DNA from: Oscillospiraceae bacterium
Lineage (GTDB): Bacteria; Bacillota; Clostridia; Oscillospirales; CAG-272
Direction of reading: 5' to 3'
Assembly (NCBI GenBank): GCA_009779295.1
Contig: WREN01000059.1
Coordinates: forward strand, 1 to 10,166
Length of the DNA stretch: 10,166 bases
Under the pieces are notes generated by a model that did no database searches, was not told where the DNA came from, and saw only the letters and a program-made list of their open reading frames with translations. Every line of letters starts with the position of its first letter. Position 1 is the first letter of the stretch. A program made the position numbers and the translations under genes. This document shows positions 6,507 through 10,166 of the stretch, piece after piece.

Positions 6507-7289
6507 ATGGAAAATAAATTGGCTTTGTATGGATTTAACAACCTCACGAAATCGCTGAGTTTTAATATATACGACGTTTGTTACGCGAAAAGCGCGCGCG
6601 AACAAATGGATTACATCGCTTATATCGATGAGCAGTACAATTCTGACAGGCTGACAGATATAATTACCAATGTAGTTGAAATGATAGACGCTAAAATACT
6701 AAATATTTCAAAACAGGATTATGATCCGCAGGGCTCAAGCGTGACGTTTTTGATTGCGGAAAGCAGTATCACGCCGAAAAAAGCAAAAATCTCGGATGAA
6801 ATCGTCGCGCATTTAGACAAAAGCCACGTTACCGTGCATACGTATCCGGAATTCCATCCCGAAACGTCAATCGCGACGTTCCGGGTCGATATCGACGTCT
6901 CCACATGCGGAGAGATAACACCGCTCAGCACTCTGGATTATCTGATCGGCAGCTTCGACTCGGATATAATCACGATGGATTACAGAGTACGCGGATTCAC
7001 GCGCGACATCCACGGAAACAAACTGTTCATCGACCACAAAATAACGTCGATTCAGGATTACATCGACGAATTTATATTAAAAACGTACGACGCTATCGAC
7101 ATAAACGTTTATCAGTCGAACATTTTCCACACGAAACTGCTCATAAAAGAGATAGATTTAAAAAATTATCTGTTCAACACGGATGTTTACGAAATCCATC
7201 CGAAAGACCGCCTGCGTATTACGAACAGCCTCCACAAAGAGATGATCGAAATTTACAGCGGATTAAACATCTACGGAGGCGATGACTAA
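6507..7289 (+). CDS. speD: S-adenosylmethionine decarboxylase proenzyme (E. coli-type, class 1A)
   Basis: SpeD removes CO2 from S-adenosylmethionine to make the aminopropyl donor for spermidine. It is made as a proenzyme that cuts itself to form a pyruvoyl cofactor. The cleavage motif is LDKSHVTVHTYPE, with the cut expected between K105 and S106, which gives the pyruvoyl group. The catalytic cysteine is C134 in STCGEITPL. The match to the E. coli family extends over DYRVRGFTRDIHGNKLFIDH, then NVYQSNIFHTK and a C-terminal EIYSGLNI. At 260 residues it is the usual length of this class (E. coli 264) and much longer than the B. subtilis-type SpeD of about 125. ATG 6507 has the ribosome binding site GGGTGG ten bases upstream. 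An in-frame ATG at 6450 would add a hydrophobic 19-residue extension absent from the family. The stop abuts the speA ATG. Confidence 0.95.
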   Translation: MENKLALYGFNNLTKSLSFNIYDVCYAKSAREQMDYIAYIDEQYNSDRLTDIITNVVEMIDAKILNISKQDYDPQGSSVTFLIAESSITPKKAKISDEIVAHLDKSHVTVHTYPEFHPETSIATFRVDIDVSTCGEITPLSTLDYLIGSFDSDIITMDYRVRGFTRDIHGNKLFIDHKITSIQDYIDEFILKTYDAIDINVYQSNIFHTKLLIKEIDLKNYLFNTDVYEIHPKDRLRITNSLHKEMIEIYSGLNIYGGDD

Positions 7290-8747
7290 ATGGATTTGGA
7301 ATTGCAGAAGAGAGCGCCGTTGCTTGAGGCATTGCAGGAATTCCGGCGTATGCGCGTCGTACCGTTCGACGTTCCCGGTCACAAACGCGGCAAAGGGAAT
7401 CCGGAATTGTTGTCATTTCTGGGCAGGCAATGCCTTGAAATAGATGTAAATTCGATGAAACCGCTCGATAATTTATGCCATCCAACATCGGTTATCAAGG
7501 AAGCGGAAGCCATAGCGGCCGACGCTTTCGGAACGGCGTCGTGTTATTTCATGGTCGGCGGTACGACGTCGTCCGTGCAATCGATGATTCTCACCGTATG
7601 TAAAGAGGGCGATAAAATAATCATGCCGCGTAACGTTCACAGGAGCGCAATCAACGCGTTGATTTTGTGCGGAGCGGAACCGATATACATCAACCCGCAA
7701 ACGGACGAGCGGCTCGGAATCTCGCTCGGCATGGAAACCGCGGATGTTGTAAAAGCGATTCAGAATAATCCCGATGCGGCGGCTGTTTTGGTTAATAATC
7801 CGACATATTACGGAGTGGTTTCGGATTTGAAGAGGATTATCGACGCGGCGCATTTGCAAAATATGAAAGTCCTCGTAGACGAAGCGCACGGCACGCATTT
7901 TTATTTCGGCGAAGATATGCCCGTTTCCGCGATGAGTCTGGGCGCGGACATGGCTTCGGTGAGTATGCACAAATCCGGCGGATCGCTGACTCAAAGCTCG
8001 ATTCTGCTTTGCGGCGAGAACATCAATACCGACTATGTGCGGCAGATAATCAACCTGACGCAGACGACGAGCGCGTCATATTTGCTTTTAAGCAGCCTTG
8101 ACATCGCGCGCAGAAACTTAGCCTTGCACGGCAGGGAAACTTTTAAACATGTCAATGAACTTGCGGAATACGCGCGTTCGGAAATCAACTGCATCGGCGA
8201 TTACTACGCCTATTCGCGCGAACTAACGTTACGAAGCGCGGTTTATGACTTCGACACGACGAAATTATCCGTGAACACTTACGAAATCGGGCTTGCCGGT
8301 ATCGAAGTTTACGATATTCTGCGCGATGAGTTTGATATACAGGTCGAATTCGGCGACCTTTCGAACATCCTCGCGTACATTTCGCTCGGCGACAGGGAGC
8401 AGGACATCGAACGGCTTGTCGCGGCGTTAGCCGAAATTCGGCGCAAATACAAAAAGTCGCGGGCGAATCTTCAACGCTACGAATATATTAACCCCATCGT
8501 TGCTTTAACTCCGAAGCAGGCGTTCTATTCTGTGAAAAAATCAATACCATTAGAAAATTGCGCGGGCGAAATCTGCGCGGAATTTGTAATGTGTTATCCG
8601 CCCGGAATCCCGATTCTCGCGCCGGGTGAAAGAATCACAGGCGATATTATCGACTATATCAAATACGCGAAAGAGAAGGGCTGTCTGATGACCGGACCGG
8701 AAGATATGGAAATAAACAACATAAATGTATGCGGAGGTGACAAATGA
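7290..8747 (+). CDS. speA: arginine decarboxylase (PLP-dependent Orn/Lys/Arg decarboxylase, fold type I)
   Basis: This enzyme decarboxylates arginine to agmatine in the cytosol. At 485 residues it matches the short B. subtilis SpeA/YaaO-type family, not the larger E. coli enzymes. Landmarks are PGHKRG at 29-34, the phosphate-binding GGTTSS at 90-95, NVHRSA at 115-120 with H117 expected to stack on the cofactor, DEAHGTHF at 198-205 with D198 contacting the pyridine nitrogen, and SMHKSGGSLTQSS with K228 as the Schiff-base lysine. The C-terminal domain ends with PPGIPILAPGE, typical of the family. Lysine or ornithine could be substrates by sequence alone, but the following speB (agmatinase) argues strongly for arginine. 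GGAGG lies ten bases before the ATG. The stop overlaps the speE start as ATGA. Confidence 0.93.
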   Translation: MDLELQKRAPLLEALQEFRRMRVVPFDVPGHKRGKGNPELLSFLGRQCLEIDVNSMKPLDNLCHPTSVIKEAEAIAADAFGTASCYFMVGGTTSSVQSMILTVCKEGDKIIMPRNVHRSAINALILCGAEPIYINPQTDERLGISLGMETADVVKAIQNNPDAAAVLVNNPTYYGVVSDLKRIIDAAHLQNMKVLVDEAHGTHFYFGEDMPVSAMSLGADMASVSMHKSGGSLTQSSILLCGENINTDYVRQIINLTQTTSASYLLLSSLDIARRNLALHGRETFKHVNELAEYARSEINCIGDYYAYSRELTLRSAVYDFDTTKLSVNTYEIGLAGIEVYDILRDEFDIQVEFGDLSNILAYISLGDREQDIERLVAALAEIRRKYKKSRANLQRYEYINPIVALTPKQAFYSVKKSIPLENCAGEICAEFVMCYPPGIPILAPGERITGDIIDYIKYAKEKGCLMTGPEDMEINNINVCGGDK

Positions 8748-9598
8748 TGGAACTTTGGTTTTCGGAAAAACACACGGAAAACGTCAAATTATCGATAAAA
8801 GTGAAGCGGCATCTCGCGAACAAAACCAGCGATTTCCAACAGATCGACGTGTTCGAATCTGAAGAATTCGGACGGTTTTTAACGCTCGACGGACTGATGA
8901 TGATGACCGAGAAAGACGAATTCATCTACCACGAGATGATGGTGCACGTTCCGATGGCGGTAAATCCCGGCATTGAAAACGTACTCGTCATCGGTGCTGG
9001 CGACGGTGGAATATCGCGTGAACTTATAAAATATGACGGCATAAAAAAGATTGACGTTATCGAAATCGACAAAGCTGTGGTCGACATCTGCGTTAAATAT
9101 CTGCCGCACACGGCGTGCGGATTCGATGACGACCGCGTTAATATCTACTATCAGGACGGTTTGAAATTCATACGCGAACCGAAGAATGAATACGATTTGA
9201 TAATCGTCGATTCGACCGACCCGTTCGGGCCGGGCGAAGGGCTGTTCACGATGGAATTTTACGGAAATTGCTACAAAGCGCTGACCGACGACGGGATATT
9301 GATAAATCAGCATGAAAGTCCGTTCTACCGCGAAGATTCGCTTGCCGTGACGAAAATCCACAAACGCATCGTTCACTCGTTCGACATCGCGCGAGTTTAT
9401 CAGGCGCACATCCCGACGTATCCGTCAGGACATTGGCTGTTTGGATTCGCCTCAAAAACTTGCCACCCGATTAGAAATTTGAGAGCTACCGAATGGAAAC
9501 AACTGGGCATTCTCACCAAATATTACAACACAAATCTGCACAAAGGCGCTTTCTATCTGCCGAATTATGTTGAGGAGTTACTAAGAAATGTGGAATAA
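8744..9598 (+). CDS. speE: spermidine synthase (polyamine aminopropyltransferase)
   Basis: SpeE moves the aminopropyl group from decarboxylated S-adenosylmethionine to putrescine, giving spermidine and methylthioadenosine. The 284-residue protein shows the small N-terminal beta domain and then the Rossmann-like domain: DEFIYHEMMVHVP at 58-70, the nucleotide-binding GAGDGG at 84-89, IEID at 106-109, and the catalytic DSTDPFGPGEGLF at 156-168 with the conserved aspartates. QHESPF at 189-194 and the later PTYPSGHW fit the family. Two ATG codons start it in tandem (8744 and 8747) behind GGAGGTGA (8733-8740). Either can serve; the second has the better 6-base gap. It overlaps the decarboxylase stop by four bases. 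Substrate is assigned to putrescine because the operon makes it. Confidence 0.95.
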   Translation: MMELWFSEKHTENVKLSIKVKRHLANKTSDFQQIDVFESEEFGRFLTLDGLMMMTEKDEFIYHEMMVHVPMAVNPGIENVLVIGAGDGGISRELIKYDGIKKIDVIEIDKAVVDICVKYLPHTACGFDDDRVNIYYQDGLKFIREPKNEYDLIIVDSTDPFGPGEGLFTMEFYGNCYKALTDDGILINQHESPFYREDSLAVTKIHKRIVHSFDIARVYQAHIPTYPSGHWLFGFASKTCHPIRNLRATEWKQLGILTKYYNTNLHKGAFYLPNYVEELLRNVE

Positions 9599-10166
9599 AA
9601 TCGAACACAATTTTATAGGATGCACGAGCGATTTCGATGAAGCGGAAATTGTTTTGTTCGGCGCGCCGTTCGATTCGACGACGTCGTTCCGACCCGGCGC
9701 GCGTTTCGGGAGCAAGGCGATACGGAACGATTCGTTCGGAATCGAGACTTACAGCCCGTATCAGGACAAGGATTTGTGCGATTATAAAATATACGACGGC
9801 GGCGATTTGGAATTGTGTTTCGGCGATACGCCGGCAGTTTTGGAAGCAATTGAAAAAAATGTTGACGAAATTGTACAAAAAAATAAGATTCCGTTCATGC
9901 TCGGCGGCGAACATTTAATCACGCTCGGAGCGGTGAGATCGGTTATGAAAAAACACTCGGAATTAATTATCGTACATTTTGACGCGCACACTGATTTGCG
10001 CGAGGACTATTTGGGTGCGAAATTTTCGCACGCAACGGTTATGAAACGTTGTCACGACTTATTGGGAGACGGCAGAATTTTTCAGTTCGGCATACGTTCC
10101 GGTGAAAAAGCAGAGTTCGAATTTGCGGAGAAGCATAATTTTATAAACAAATTTAATTTAAGTGGA
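9588..10166 (+). CDS. speB: agmatinase (ureohydrolase family), cut by the window end
   Basis: SpeB splits agmatine into putrescine and urea using a two-manganese centre. Only the first 193 codons are present and the frame is open to the last base. The family is usually about 290-310 residues, so roughly a third is missing. Visible landmarks are GAPFDSTTSFRPGARFG at 25-41, the substrate-side loop, and the metal ligands H109 in GGEH and D132, H134 and D136 in DAHTD. The following SHATVMKR corresponds to the usual SHG/SHA segment. The later metal-binding DxD motif lies beyond the window. The ATG lies inside the end of speE, an 11-base overlap, with GAGGAG (9572-9577) ten bases upstream. Arginase and formimidoylglutamase are relatives, but the neighbouring arginine decarboxylase favours agmatinase. 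Confidence 0.93.
   Translation, partial: MWNKIEHNFIGCTSDFDEAEIVLFGAPFDSTTSFRPGARFGSKAIRNDSFGIETYSPYQDKDLCDYKIYDGGDLELCFGDTPAVLEAIEKNVDEIVQKNKIPFMLGGEHLITLGAVRSVMKKHSELIIVHFDAHTDLREDYLGAKFSHATVMKRCHDLLGDGRIFQFGIRSGEKAEFEFAEKHNFINKFNLSG

Noticed and set aside
7473..7994. 173-residue minus-strand frame inside the arginine decarboxylase gene
   Set aside because: Arg/His-rich antisense shadow of a clearly identified gene, produced by its codon bias.
8879..9409. 176-residue minus-strand frame inside speE
   Set aside because: Antisense shadow of spermidine synthase, whose motifs cover the whole stretch.
1..10166. CRISPR arrays, tRNA or rRNA genes, insertion sequences
   Set aside because: No regularly spaced repeats, RNA gene landmarks, transposase or terminal repeats were seen on reading the sequence.

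Overview
The window looks like a bacterial chromosome segment of low to moderate GC, most likely from an anaerobic, fermentative bacterium of the Clostridia/Bacillota type. The reasons are a B. subtilis-type (short) arginine decarboxylase, strong GGAGG ribosome binding sites, near-consensus sigma-70/sigma-A promoters, a very AT-rich intergenic spacer, and a small Cys-rich protein resembling DUF6485. This assignment is an inference; Spirochaetes or other anaerobes are not excluded.

The window holds two divergent, tightly packed operons around an AT-rich spacer at about 6289-6506. Leftward (minus strand), in transcription order, are: an 81-residue Cys/His-rich protein (6043-6288), a probable beta-propeller protein (4841-6046), a 264-residue probable TIM-barrel protein (4042-4836), two large glycoside-hydrolase-like proteins of about 619 and 653 residues (2189-4048 and 226-2187), and a very short lipoprotein ORF (35-211). 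Genes overlap or lie 1-14 bases apart, so this is one transcription unit. None of the first five has a signal peptide, so they are probably cytoplasmic. No transporter or regulator is visible. The set reads like a cytosolic carbohydrate-processing cassette of unknown substrate, and it is the best candidate here for an undescribed system.

Rightward (plus strand) is a complete spermidine operon, cut by the window end: speD (S-adenosylmethionine decarboxylase), speA-type arginine decarboxylase, speE (spermidine synthase) and speB (agmatinase, 193 codons present). Together they convert arginine to agmatine and then putrescine, make decarboxylated S-adenosylmethionine, and join the two into spermidine. 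All junctions abut or overlap, which suggests translational coupling.

The spacer carries a near-perfect promoter for each operon, placed back to back, plus small AT-rich inverted repeats over the leftward promoter. At the far left, bases 2-103 may be the 3' end of another plus-strand gene with codon use unlike the rest of the window. It meets the truncated-looking lipoprotein head-on, so this edge may be a rearrangement scar or an assembly junction.
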